A program made the position numbers and the translations under genes. 64,000 nucleotides of DNA from Liolophura sinensis (lineage: Eukaryota > Mollusca > Polyplacophora > Chitonida > Chitonidae), in the NCBI RefSeq assembly GCF_032854445.1, contig NC_088304.1, positions 1,056,001 through 1,120,000 of the forward strand, given 5' to 3'. Shown in pieces: positions 25,855 to 36,778 of the stretch (within the stretch, counting starts at the first letter, position 1; every line of letters begins with the position of its first letter). Below the pieces are notes generated by a model. It was given only the letters and a program-made list of their open reading frames with translations. It did not search any database and was not told the DNA's origin.

Positions 25855-26059
25855 AAGATGATTCATTCTTTGATGGATTGGCCCAGTTGAACGTAAAATT
25901 TAAAAATTTTTGGACCGAACTACATTAAGCTGGGGATGTTTTCAATTTAGAGTGCACAAATACAACTACCATAGCATATAGCCATGGTGTTTACTGTGGG
26001 AAGACATGGCTGAAGAACTCATTATGTTTTAGAAATTTTGTTTTCAAAGTAGAACATTA
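25855..26059. other. Intergenic, nothing recognised
   Basis: AT-rich sequence after the ORF, with no clear polyadenylation signal. Confidence 0.35.
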
Positions 26060-26112
26060 CTGTGTTCTTGCATAAACCAGAATTCTGCTGGTGAACTCAG
26101 CATCCGTGTGCT
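26060..26112 (+). repeat. Rep-A fragment
   Basis: TGTTCTTGCATAAACCAGAA, then TTCTGCTGGTGAACTCAGCATC, matches the 'TAAACCAGGATTCTGCTGG' block of Rep-A at 8.45 kb. Confidence 0.6.
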
Positions 26113-26154
26113 ATAGTCATTTTGCCTTGCTCTTTTATTTATCCTGTACCCTTT

Positions 26155-26945
26155 AATATGCATGTTGATCTTCAGCTATGATACTAAAACAATGTTGGTC
26201 TACAGCTATGATATTCAAATAATGTTGGTCTACAGGTGTGATATTGAAACAATGTTGATCTACAGCTATGATTTTTAAACAATATTAGTCTACAGCTATG
26301 ATATTGAAACAATATTGAGTTGGTCTACAGCTTTGGTCCATAGCTATGATATTGATTTTTATTTATTTATTTGATTGGTGTTTTACACAGTACTCAAGAA
26401 TATTTCACTTATACGACGGCGGCCAGCATTATGGTGGGAGGAAACCGGGCACAGCCCGGGGGAAACCCACGACCATCCGCAGGTTGAACTCACAGCGACC
26501 GCATTGGTGAGAGGCTTCTGGGTCATTACGCTGCGCTAGCGCGCTAACCGACTGAGCCACACAGGCCCCACTATGATATTGTTAGTGTACAGCTATGATA
26601 CTGTTACATTGTTAGTGTACAGCTATGATACTTTTACACTGTTTGTCTGCATCTATGATACTGTGACATGGCTGATCAAGAGCTGTAGTACTATAACAAT
26701 ATAGGTCTACAACTATAATATCGTGACACTGTTGGGCTATAGACATGCTGTTATAACAATGTTAATGTACAGTTACATGTTATTGTAACACTGTTAGTTC
26801 ACAGCTATAATATTGTAACAATACTGGTGTACAACTATAATATTCTAATATTGTATTAATATAGCTATAATATCTCAACAGTGTTTGCCTAAAACTATGA
26901 TATTGTAACAATATTGCGTTCTTCAGCTATGTTTCATTTCGTGAA
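26155..26945 (+). repeat. Degenerate ~31-bp tandem repeat, split by a SINE
   Basis: Imperfect copies of a CTACAGCTATGATATTGTAAC-type unit (about 31 bp) run before and after the SINE at 26,355-26,570. The array is much older and more diverged than the other minisatellites. Confidence 0.8.
26355..26570 (-). mobile_element. SINE-1 copy with 11-bp target duplication
   Basis: tRNA-headed SINE in reverse orientation. The tail (TTTATTTATTTATTTGATTG) is at the low end and the head (GGCCTGTGTGGCTCAGTCGG on the - strand, with A box TGGCTCAGTCGG) at the high end. It is flanked by CTATGATATTG at 26,344-26,354 and 26,571-26,581; because the host array contains this motif anyway, the duplication is less decisive here. 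About 50 bp between the GCAGGTTG and GAACTCACAG blocks are deleted relative to the 35.6-kb copy. Confidence 0.9.
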
Positions 26946-27785
26946 TGTTGTTGAAAGCGCCGTTTCGTATTTGTGTGATAATTTCGCTTCAACGCTTCTC
27001 AGGGCTGCATGTGTAAATATACCGTGTCAGGGAGCCATTATGTGTTGGCATTATGTTAATATTATCATAATTTTAACATAATCTTAACATAACCAGATCA
27101 CGTTAAAATCGATCGGGACACGGTATTTGCATAACTTCGATAAAGATGAAGATTCCCCTATTGACACTGAAAATATTGAAAAAAATGGTTCTGTTTTACT
27201 GTCTTTCATCATCTATCTAAAGCTGTTGACATTTTCGCATCTTTGCATATATAAACTTATTTAGGGAGTTTAGACTTTTTCTAAAAAAATTTTGATGTAG
27301 TGGTTGTAACGGAACAACATGATTCCTCTTCGGTTTGTGCCGCAGACAAAAAAACAATATCGGCCGATTAACTCTGGGCAATTAAGTACATCATGACAAA
27401 CAAACTCAAGTGGCACATTTTCATTTTAATATCCTGTGAAAGCTAAATGAAATCATGGCAACAAAGGTCAAATTTTGTAGGTAAAAAAAATCCATTTGTG
27501 AATCATTAAATCATATGAATTTGTTTGATCAGTAAATGATTACAAATTCGAAAATGATTGTAGCATTTGATTCATTTTTATGGCAATTACGTTTATGCTT
27601 CGTATATTTCTCATTTATACCATTCCCATTGGGTACACAATCTCGCTGGTATAGCGGTGGGATTCAATAGGCACTCTACTGCCAGTCACTTTTCATGAAA
27701 AAAAAAACTCGTATTTTTTATCTGAAGTTCTCCATGCTTAGATGCAACTTCCAACATCAGGTTAAATATAGTAATCATTTTTAAA
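26946..27785. other. Intergenic, nothing recognised
   Basis: AT-rich. A TTATGTTAATATTATCATAA / TTTTAACATAA inverted repeat lies near 27,050-27,100. Confidence 0.4.
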
Positions 27786-27787
27786 TT

Positions 27788-28000
27788 TCTTAATTTTTTA
27801 ATTCCATAACCAATTCCACAAGAGATTTGTAAACTGAAAATGTTGTCATTTTAATGTCAAAATTAAGACTTTTAGGTGCATCTTGCGTTCCCCACTGTGA
27901 TGATATTTCTGTTTTTATTGTTAAAATGTAAAAGTTTGGTTTTCTAACATCGTACAACTTGTAAATTATCATTACGCAGATGTGTTCATGACACTCACAT
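27788..28000 (+). repeat. 200-bp direct repeat, copy 1
   Basis: Closely matches 29,118-29,313. Shared landmarks are ACCAATTCCACAAGAGATTT, GCGTTCCCCACTGTGATGAT and TTTGGTTTTCTAACAT. Its first part resembles the ends of the MITE-like elements (AATTCCACAA). Confidence 0.85.
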
Positions 28001-28152
28001 TTTTCCAGCATTTACCATATTAGTATATATTATTTTATTTAACATTTGCGTTTATAGAGTGTACATTGAATGTTGCCTGGAAATGTTCTATTGTATATGA
28101 ATACTTTGTCAATAACACTAATACTATATACAGAAATATAGAATTTATACAG

Positions 28153-28156
<4 letters not shown>

Positions 28157-28247
<91 letters not shown>
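28157..28247. repeat. (AT)n microsatellite
   Basis: About 45 uninterrupted AT units. Confidence 0.97.
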
Positions 28248-28249
<2 letters not shown>

Positions 28250-28387
28250 AAAAAATAGAGAAAGATCCCCTGGTGAGGAGCATTTACATAGGAAAAAAAA
28301 AAATAATAAAACGCCTTCTTAACTTTCTACATTCTGTTATATTCCAACTGCAGTTTTAAACTTCATGTTATTTTCAAGGTATTTTAT

Positions 28388-28390
<3 letters not shown>

Positions 28391-28444
<54 letters not shown>

Positions 28445-28508
28445 TATATATATATATATATACCTGTATATATATATATACACATATACCTCTATATATA
28501 TATACACA
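28391..28508. repeat. (TA)n microsatellite, interrupted
   Basis: A TA run broken by ATCATA, ACCTG, CACATA and similar interruptions. It is a second AT tract within 150 bp of the first. Confidence 0.95.
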
Positions 28509-29117
28509 GTACATACTGTACTGTAACCCTATATAGTTTATTGTGCTGTTAACCTTCGTCCTCATCATTTGAAAAAATAGTTCCTCATGTAAATGCTTAT
28601 AGATTGTAATTGTGGCGCAATTTCAAGAATAAAAATTGTACAGAATAATCCACCATACAATTCATGATTGCTGAAAATCACGGAATATTTAAGGGGATTA
28701 AAACACGAAATATAGATCAATTGAAGAAATAAGATTTGTGGAGAATTTGATTTCAAGACGGCAAATTATCTTTTTTATACCCCAAATTCGTCTTTCGCGC
28801 AAGCACTCTATCAGTTTATAAAAGCACTAAAAACTGACAATATATTTCTACATACAGCCATCGATAATGGTATCACCACACGTGAATATCGATCAATGAA
28901 GATCTAATCAAATCTGGGTGATAAAATTTATGGTTGGATGCTACAGGGCAGAACATAAATCACAATAATTACTTTATATTTGAGTAAAAAATGAAACTCT
29001 TTAAGAAGGGATGTTTGTCTCTTACGAATTACGTAAATTCAACAGTTTCGCTCGAAGTTTCAGACTTACTCAAGCAGAGATTTATACAAGTTACATTTTA
29101 GGTGAATATTTTTATAT
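28509..29117. other. Intergenic, nothing recognised
   Basis: AT-rich sequence. A CAACAGTTTCGCTCGAAGTT block near 29,038-29,095 recurs near 29,320-29,375. Confidence 0.4.
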
Positions 29118-29313
29118 TTCTTAATATCTTAATTCCACAACCAATTCCACAAGAGATTTTTAAACTGAAAATGTTGTAATTTTAATGTCAAAATTAAGGC
29201 TTTTAGGTGCATGTTGCGTTCCCCACTGTGATGATATTTCTTTTTTTTTTATTGTTAAAATGTTGAAGTTTGGTTTTCTAACATTGTACAACTTGTAAAC
29301 TATCATTACGCAG
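29118..29313 (+). repeat. 200-bp direct repeat, copy 2
   Basis: Pairs with 27,788-28,000 and is followed by a second, shorter direct repeat pair, showing that this 1.5-kb area arose by local duplication. Confidence 0.85.
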
Positions 29314-29376
29314 TAAATTCAACAGTTGGCGCTCAAAGTTTCAGACTTAATCATGCAGAGATTTATTCTGAGATTT

Positions 29377-30890
29377 ATTTAGGTCAATATTTTTAATAAA
29401 TGTCTCCGCATTTCCTGTTTGGGCAAATTCCCACTGTGTCAAATTTGACATATCAGACATTATAGCATACCGGTACATGTCAATCCAAGTCGGTTACTGC
29501 CAGACCCATTTCCGAAATAATGGAACGTATGGTCCTGGAACGATTTGATGAGTAATATGCACTACAACACAGAAATGTGTGTGTGTTTTGTTTTTTTTTT
29601 TTGTTTTTTGTTTTTTGCGATTATCGTCATATCGTTGTTATTTGTATGACGAAAAATAAAAGAATATCAGATATGAAGCTTAGATTTAATGCTTACTACA
29701 ATAGACGGTCGAGGATGTATAAGTACATTGGCTTGCATAAATTTACGACCAAACAGACCACAACATAAAAGTAAGACATCTCCAAAGGCCTCCAGAAGCA
29801 GTTTTCCGCAAGGTTTTCCTGTAACAGTTGTGTACGGCCTCAATTTGCACGATCACGTGATCATTCAAGATTTCCTTCTCAACCCCAGAACTCACGACGG
29901 ACATTTCCAACAACTTCCGGAAAAAGTAAAAATATCCCCTGGTTTGTCTGTTCATTCTTATTTCTGGGTCGTGCAGTCAAAACTGACGCTCATTAGATGG
30001 CGGAAGTTTAAGTTGTGAAAAGTATAGCCACGAACCAAAGTAAAGTACTGAAAAAATTGCCTCGTTCAAAATTGGTAACATATGTTCTGTAGACTGAACA
30101 ACAAGAAATCCAGTAATCCTGTACCACACCAACATGCAAGCTTAACATATATTTTTTCAAAGCGGTAATAATTTGATTTTGATGTACCGTTCACACGACG
30201 TACTTCAAACACACAATACACAGGCAAATCACAGGGTGAAGTAAGCTGAACCATAATTAGTGGTGTCTTGTCATCGAATAAAGGTGAAAATATGACACCG
30301 TGATATATTCATTGTTGTTTTATTTTTATCAGGTTTTCTTTTTTTGTTAACTGTTTTTGACAACGCTTAAATCTTATCATTTATACGATCTGTGTGGCTG
30401 CATAATAACACACAAAGTTGTGATTCTGAAGTGAAGTGAAGTGCTGGAGACCATTTATGAAGGGGTACGTATTTGTAGACATTATATATTCGACAATCCT
30501 ACTTGGTGTCAGTTAAACTGGGGTAAGTACCTGAAGAGGAGCTGTCGATTGTGTCTGATCGAATTCTACTGTTCCCACAGGATGCAGGACAAGTAGGGGA
30601 TCCCGTGTGTGGCTGACGTTCTGAACTTCGGATGAACTTGACACGTGATAAACCAAGATGCAGGCTTAAAATGGACAACAAAAATACTGTGCACGCCTGA
30701 TGATGAGTCCACGGGTCGTAAAAGAACGAGTAATACTTATCCGCAGAGAGAATCCTATTTATACATTTTCCAAAAAGGATTATGGTTCTACATGGCCAAA
30801 ATGTCATTACAAGGAATACACATTCTGTAAACGTTTGGAGAATAAGACCTGAATTTGTCTTTGATAACTGTTGTGAGCAAATATGTATTA
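29377..30890. other. Intergenic, no gene called
   Basis: Unique sequence. A 109-codon open frame at 29,689-30,018 has no recognised domain, and no supported splice sites join it to anything. A T-rich run is at 29,588-29,616. Confidence 0.35.
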
Positions 30891-30894
30891 TGTT

Positions 30895-31139
30895 ATAATA
30901 TTCAATACCAGCGATGTCTAATAAATTGCTATTAACACCACTGCATTTTCCCTTAGCCAGTTCTGCCTAACCTTTGGTGCTTGGGATGAAGGCGGGAGGG
31001 GGGTGGGGTGGTGGGAGGGGACGGAGGTGGTTGCTGTCGCTACTATATAAGCATTTACATGAACAGTTGGAGTAAATCCCGCACTGAAGTAAACTTACAA
31101 GAGGCCGTATTTCACCGGTTACGTGACCATTTGCCAACT
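30895..31139 (+). repeat. Rep-A copy with a G-rich insert
   Basis: TAATAAATTGCTATTAACAC, then TTTACATGAACAGTTGGAGT, AAGAGGCCGTATTTCACCGG and CCAACTATCACGCTGTCGTC follow the Rep-A order. A GGGAGGGGGGTGGGGTGGTG tract interrupts it near 30,990-31,030. The last block passes straight into the 48-bp array. Confidence 0.85.
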
Positions 31140-32095
31140 ATCACGCTGTCGTCGCTGCTCTGGTCGCACTTGCTATGCTGTACGGCTATCACGCTGTCGT
31201 TGCTGCTCTGGTCGCACTTGCTATGCTGTGCGGCTATCACGCTGTCGTCACTGCTCTGATCGTACTCGCTGTGCTGTACGGCTATCACGCTTTCGTCGCT
31301 GCTCTGGTCGTTCTCTCTATGCTGCATGGCTATCACGCTTTCGTCGTTGCTCTGATCGTACTCCCTGTGCTGCACGGCTATCACGCTGTTGTCGCTGCTA
31401 TGGTCGTACTCTCAATGTTGTACTGTTATCACACTGTCGTCGCTGCTATGGTCGTACTCTCTATGCTGTACGGTTATCACGCTTTCGTCGCTGCTCTGGT
31501 CGTGCTCGCTATGCTATACGGCTATCACCTTGTCGTCGCTGCTCTGGTCGTACTCTCTATGCTGTATGGCTATCACGCTTTCGTCACTGCTCTGGTCGTA
31601 CTCTCTATGCTGTACAATTATGACGCTGTCGTCGCTGCTCTGGTCGTACTCTCTATGCTGTACAATTATGACGCTGTCGTCGCTGCTCTGATCGTACTCT
31701 CTATGCTGTACGGTTATCACGCTGTCGTCGCTGCTCTGGTCATACTCGCTATGCTGTACGGCTATCACCCTGTCGTCGCTGCTCTGGTCATACTCTCTAT
31801 GCTGTACGGCTATCACCCTGTCGTCGCTGCTCTGGTCATACTCTCTATGCTGTACGGCTATCACCCTGTCGTCGCTGCTCTGGTCATACTCTCTATGCTG
31901 TACGGCTATCACCCTGTCGTCGCTGCTCTGGTCATACTCTCTATGCTGTACGGCTATCACCCTGTCGTCGCTGCTCTGGTCATACTCTCTATGCTGTACG
32001 GCTATCACCCTGTCGTCGCTGCTCTGGTCATACTCTCTATGCTGTACGGCTATCATGCTTTCGTCGAAGCTCTGGTCGTACACGCTATGCTGTAG
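31140..32095 (+). repeat. 48-bp minisatellite derived from Rep-A, about 20 copies
   Basis: Unit CTATCACCCTGTCGTCGCTG, then CTCTGGTCATACTCTCTATGCTGTACGG; period 48 bp. The unit equals the Rep-A segment from GCCAGCTATCACACTGTCGT to TCTCTATGCTGTACG. The right half (from about 31,740) is nearly identical copy to copy, while the left half is diverged. Because 48 is a multiple of 3 and the unit has few stops, long frames (up to 306 codons) are open on both strands; I treat them as artefacts. Confidence 0.95.
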
Positions 32096-32225
32096 TATTT
32101 TGTATCATCAGGGATTCAGCAATATTTATTATGCCAGAAGGACTAGTGCAAATCGTACTTTCTCAAGCATCACATTTATTGGTAATAAATTTTACTTTTT
32201 CATTTCATTATTATTCGAAATAATT

Positions 32226-32945
32226 CCATGGGCGTTCTGAGTCAACTACGGGTAGACCAATTTCAGATCTGCTCGTGGAAACAGACATTCGCATACCAAT
32301 AGGCAACCACAATGGACGTTCTGAGTGAGTGAGTGCTTGGGGTTTAACGTCGTACTCAACAATTTTTCAGTCATATGACGACGAAGGAATCGTAAGGGTG
32401 CATGCACGTGTAATGTGCCTCCTTGTTGCAGGACGGATTTCCACCGCTCTTTTATTTAGTGCTGCTTCACTGAGACGACTTACCGAAGGCAAGTAAGCCG
32501 CCCCGCCCGAGCCATTATACTGTTGCACTATCCCCTTCATGCTGAGCGCCAAGCGAGGAAGTTACAACTTCCTCTTTTAAAGTCTTAGGTGTGACTCGAT
32601 CAAGGATTGATCCTGGATCTACCGGTCCCGACGCTCTACCAACTGTGCTATCCGGGCCGCTTGGACGTTCTGTGTCAACATAAGGTAGACCAATCTCCAG
32701 ATCCACGTGTCGAAACAGACATTCGTATACCAATAGACAACCATTATGGACGTTCTGAATTAAAAACAGGTAGACCAATCTCCAGATCTGCGTGTCGAAA
32801 CAGACATTCGCATACCAATAAACAACCATAATGGACGTTCTGAGTCAACGACAGGTAGACCAATCTCCAGATCGGCGGCTCGAAACAGACATTCGCATAC
32901 CACTAGACAACCATAAAGGACGTTATGGGTCAACAATGACAAGAA
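32226..32945 (+). repeat. ~83-bp tandem repeat derived from Rep-B, split by SINE-2
   Basis: Five copies of a unit with TGGACGTTCTGAGTCAAC, GGTAGACCAATCTCCAGATC and CAGACATTCGCATACCAAT. The same blocks form one end of Rep-B. SINE-2 (32,324-32,661) is inserted in the second copy. Confidence 0.9.
32324..32661 (-). mobile_element. SINE-2 copy with 11-bp target duplication
   Basis: 338 bp flanked by TGGACGTTCTG at 32,313-32,323 and 32,662-32,672. On the - strand it starts with a tRNA-like head (GCCCGGATAGCACAGTTGGT, then AGAGC, with an A-box-like TAGCACAGTTGG). It ends with CGTCGTCATATGACTGAAAA, AATTGTTGAGTACGACGTTA, AACCCCAAG and a short CACT repeat. The tail core resembles that of SINE-1 although the heads differ. 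Confidence 0.9.
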
Positions 32946-33530
32946 CAATTTCCAGAGCTACCCAGATAGCAAATAGACAAAAAATTTCAAAAGGCATAAT
33001 CAGTATATTGCCATGGAAACAATAATCGTTGCCATGGAGCTCTGGTCACATATATATTTTTCACGTGTAGGCCGACAATGATGGTCACTTTTATCGCTGG
33101 AGGAAACCGCAGTGCTCGGGGTAAACTACCGACCATTGCCGAGCAAATGGTTAACTTCTCCCAAGCACAATTATCCATACGATGTTGGTGGCAGAGAAGT
33201 GGTCTTCAGCCACCAGTACTAGTGTCAGGACTGGAGTATGATCGCCCTGTTACAAGGAGATACTGTTGTGAGATGATATTGTCATGAAAAATTCTTTCCA
33301 CAACCAAAAGGCCTATGAGGAAGGGGCGATAATTGATTTAGTTTCAAGGCAGAAGGACGAAAGAGTAGCCTCTCTTGTTTTTGTGCATATGGTCAGAGCC
33401 GAGAGTCAGTTCCATCATTAACGACAAACGAAAAGATGTTCCAAGCCTATAAGAACGTCGATAACATTCATTCCTCAAGCACAGTGCGTGAACAAATGTA
33501 TATTCAAATTCTAATATAAAATCTTCACAC
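32946..33530. other. Intergenic, nothing recognised
   Basis: Open frames of 60-84 codons overlap on both strands with no domain signature. Confidence 0.35.
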
Positions 33531-33662
33531 GTAACCGCTGTAATACGGCCTCTTTTACTGTTCGAGTAAATGCTTAAATATACAAGCAAGTTACACACCT
33601 TCTAGCACCATGGCTTAAGCAGAATTATTCAGAATTAGGAAAAGCAGTGATGTCAGCTGCAA
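33531..33662 (-). repeat. Rep-A interspersed repeat copy (partial)
   Basis: On the - strand: AATTCTGCTTAAGCCATGGT, GTAACTTGCTTGTATATTTAAGC and GCCGTATTACAGCGG blocks in order. It directly precedes a tandem array. Confidence 0.75.
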
Positions 33663-33663
33663 G

Positions 33664-33832
33664 TATGCGGTATTATCATCCCGTTAAGGTTGAGGACGTT
33701 ACTCAGAATGCGGTATTATCATCCCGTTAAGGTTCAGGACGTTACGTAGAATGCGGTATTATCATCCCGTTAAGGTTGAGGACGTTACTCAGAATGCGGT
33801 ATTATCATCCCGTTAAGGTTGAGGACGTTGAC
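33664..33832 (+). repeat. 43-bp tandem repeat, 4 copies
   Basis: Unit AATGCGGTATTATCATCCCG, then TTAAGGTTGAGGACGTTACTCAG. The copies are nearly identical, so the array is recent. Confidence 0.95.
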
Positions 33833-34675
33833 AACACAACCAGCCAGCAGTTTTATACCCACTAATATTGATCACATACAAATATTACATATATCGAATA
33901 CTGTTCGATTTATCGTAAGATCAGTGAAATAGTCTTTTCCACACTGGAAATCCACACTGTGGCCAAAATATAAAAAAATTATATTTGGAACAACTGAAAG
34001 CGATGTTTAAACTCAAGATAAACACAGTTTGGAAATCAATATTAATGGTGACAACGGAATTTTGTTTCAGCTACAGAATATTTGTTTATTTCTAAAGTAT
34101 AATAACTTTATACCAAAGTTTATCACTTCAATTATGCCTACATCAAATCAATATCCATAGTATCAGGTTTTCTGTACATTTTTTATTAAATTTGACGCGA
34201 AAAAACGAAAGTACACGATACTGAAATGCGTTCTTTCGTTGATGATTGAGTCCGTGTACCCTTATCACATATACAAGTCCACATTATCTGTATTATACAA
34301 ATTTCCATGATAATTACCGACATGCAATGTGTGTCTTTCTGCTTATCGCACAACACCGAGACACACCCAGTAAGCCTAATGAAACATTAAGGCTTCGGAA
34401 AACTGACCAGAATTATTATCTCGCTAACTTAAAAGTAGAGGGTGAATCCGGAATATTTCCCATGGTTATGTTGGACGTGGAACGTGATTTATGACCCGTG
34501 TTGTAACTTATTATTTCCGGGGGAGAGGGCTATTGGATAAATGATGTGTACTGAATGACTACTTTACCGGGATGTTTAACAACATCACACAGACACAGCA
34601 CAAATAGCTGTTCCGTTATTACTACAGCTGTGTTATTAAATGATACATCTTATTTGTACAAAGACCAAACATTCA
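33833..34675. other. Intergenic, nothing recognised
   Basis: AT-rich. An 82-codon open frame at 34,246-34,494 is not recognisable. Confidence 0.35.
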
Positions 34676-34677
34676 TA

Positions 34678-34870
34678 GCGTCTTTCCAACACCACTGAAA
34701 ACTGTCCACTGCTTCTTTTTGTACGAATCCGTCTTAATTTCATATGGTACTGTATATACTTTCTTAGCTGTTTGGTGGTATGTGTTTAAAATTGGTCTTG
34801 CGATTATTAGCCCGGTACCTTCATTTTGGTTGACGGCTGGTATACGAATGGCTGCTTTGACGCATAGACA
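34678..34870 (-). repeat. Rep-B interspersed repeat copy
   Basis: In reverse orientation: GTCTTTCCAACACCACTGAA at one end, and GGTTGACGGCTGGTATACGA, then ATGGCTGC, at the other. It matches the copies at 16.2 and 39.9 kb. Confidence 0.7.
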
Positions 34871-35299
34871 CACTAAGTACATAACATTCATTCGTGCACC
34901 AGTACCAACAGTTGCCGGTTGATACACGCAGTGATGTACCGACAGGTTCTGTACTTACTTATCTCGCGTTGTAGCATTTGTTAGATCTGTGTGTTGTGGG
35001 ACGATGTCAATCTACATTACTGGTAATAACTTCAAAATTTCGTGTGTCAAGGATTTTTCATCAAATACCTTCACTAAATTTTACAGTACAGTTCTCTTGT
35101 AAGGAAATATGAACGGAGTGTACAGGCCTGTGGCTCAGGGGCAGTCTATTCATCGTATTGAATAAAGCTCTCCACGTTGGATATACGGACAGTTGCAATC
35201 AAAGCGTAACTGGTACATGTACTGTGATTGTTGGCAGCTCATAAACTACCGTGGTATGCGATCTAGATACTTCAAATGTTCGCCGAGAACATTTCTTTC

Positions 35300-35500
35300 G
35301 TCTTTCCATCATCACTGAAAACTACTGATTCCATCTTTTGTAAGACTGCGTCCTAATTTCTCATTTTATATACTTTTAGTTCTTTGAAGGTTTGCGTGGA
35401 AAATCGTGTTGGAAACTGGTCTCCATTATGGACTCGGAACGTCCATTTTTGTTAACACCTGGTATAAGAATGTCTGTTTTTACGCCTAAGTTTTGAAGAA
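35300..35500 (-). repeat. Rep-B interspersed repeat copy
   Basis: In reverse orientation: GTCTTTCCATCATCACTGAA, GGACTCGGAACGTCCATTTT, GTATAAGAATGTCTG. A separate piece of a + strand Rep-B end (GTCAGCAGTTTTCAATGGTT) begins near 35,530. Confidence 0.7.
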
Positions 35501-35555
35501 AGTACATTAGGAGTCATATAAAATTGAGGCGTCAGCAGTTTTCAATGGTTCGAGA

Positions 35556-35828
35556 GGGGCCTCCGTGGCTCAGTCGGTTAAAGCGCTAGCGCAACGTAAT
35601 GGCCCAGGAGTCTCTCACCAATGCGGTCGCTGTGAGTTCAAGTCCAGCTCATGCTGGCTTCCTCTCCGGCCCTAAGTGGGAAGGTCTGCCAGCAACCTGC
35701 GGATGGTCGTGGGTTTTCCCCAGGCTCTGCCCGGATTCCACCCACCATAATGCTGGCCGCCGTGGTATAAGTGAAATATTCTTGAGTACGGCGTAAAACA
35801 CCAATCAAATAAATAAATAAATAAATAA
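35556..35828 (+). mobile_element. SINE-1, full-length reference copy
   Basis: 273 bp bounded by a 13-bp target duplication with one mismatch (CAATGGTTCGAGA at 35,543-35,555; CAATGATTCGAGA at 35,829-35,841). The head GGGCCTCCGTGGCTCAGTCG has an A box TGGCTCAGTCGG, and TGTGAGTTCAAGTCCA serves as a B-box-like element. The tail is AATCAAATAAATAAATAAAT. The target is a Rep-B end (GAAAGACGCAAGG continues after the insertion), so the SINE is younger than Rep-B. It is pol III-type and has no protein. Confidence 0.95.
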
Positions 35829-35841
35829 CAATGATTCGAGA

Positions 35842-36520
35842 AAGACGCAAGGACTTAGTATCCAAGTCGTATATCATAGATGCTTGATCGTGAATCAAAC
35901 AAAAATATGTATGTCAGGTCCGATTTGATTGGTTGGTGTTTGAGATATTGGCACGTGCCAGTCTGCTAATGGAACTGATTCACACCACAATCATATGGGC
36001 GTCTAAGGAATATCCATATATTATTTCAGATTATCCTGTAAATAGAATTAAAAAAGCAACAACAATAAAATCTTCCGGGGGACACAACAAACCATGCAAC
36101 TACCTGGACGGTTCTGGTCCTGCAATTTTATTTGTTGTGCTCTGATTGTAACTGTTCTTTATTCACACAGCTCCTATCTCTACGATTGGACATGCGCGAC
36201 AGCAAGTGGTATCTTGTGACCACGGAATTCGCGGAAACTTATTCCTCAGTGCAAGACCAACTGATTTATTTTTACACGACCCTGTTTTCATAGAATGTTA
36301 TACTCATTTGGTCGTGAAATGTCCCTTTAAACACCGGAGAACGATCTTTCTGATAACAAATCATGTAGGAATGTGCCGTGTTTAGTATATTATTATTTAC
36401 AACTTTGCATAGCGGACTTATACATTGGTGAATCCTAACCATAGGAAAACCGGGAGGTAATATTTCCAGGTATATTGGTTATTATTACGTGAAGTGTTGA
36501 CCTAAATGTTGTCTGTAGCA
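35842..36520. other. Intergenic, nothing recognised
   Basis: Unique AT-rich sequence without a supported feature. Confidence 0.4.
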
Positions 36521-36524
36521 CTGG

Positions 36525-36727
36525 CTCAGGTAGGCATACGGATGATACCTGCTTGGCATACGGATGATACCTGCTTGGCATACGGATGATACCTGCTTGG
36601 CATGCGGATGATACCTGCTTGGCATACGGATGCTACCTGCTTGGCATGCGGATGATACCTGCTTGACATACGGATGATACCTGCTTGGCATACGGATGCT
36701 ACCTGCTTGGCATACGGATGATATCTG
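36525..36727 (+). repeat. 22-bp minisatellite, about 9 copies
   Basis: Unit GGCATACGGATGATACCTGC plus TT, with A/G and A/C variants. Confidence 0.95.
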
Positions 36728-36734
36728 TATGGCT

Positions 36735-36778
36735 TACTAATTTATTTGATAGGTGCTTAACTATTCTCAAGAATTTTT
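36735..36778 (-). mobile_element. SINE-1 tail fragment at an array edge
   Basis: AATTTATTTGATAGGTGCTT, then ...TCTCAAGAATTTTTCAC, resembles the SINE-1 tail on the - strand. It runs directly into the 21-bp array. Confidence 0.6.

Noticed and set aside
28066-28568. Frames of alternating Tyr and Ile
   Set aside because: Translation of AT dinucleotide repeats.
29689-30018. A 109-codon plus-strand frame
   Set aside because: No recognised domain and no splice sites or promoter that tie it to a gene; length is within chance for a window of this size.
31175-32095. A 306-codon open frame (and opposite-strand frames up to 189 codons) with 16-residue repeats
   Set aside because: It is the translation of the 48-bp array, whose period is a multiple of three. 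Frames are open on both strands at once, and the unit derives from a non-coding repeat.
35559-35640. tRNA gene at the head of SINE-1
   Set aside because: The A and B boxes are present, but the sequence lacks a proper cloverleaf and acceptor stem and continues into the SINE body.
35599-35796. Similar short frames beginning (M)[15 protein letters not shown] at 35.6, 43.3 and 44.6 kb
   Set aside because: They are the same stretch of SINE-1 read in one frame. The similarity comes from the SINE, not from a gene family.
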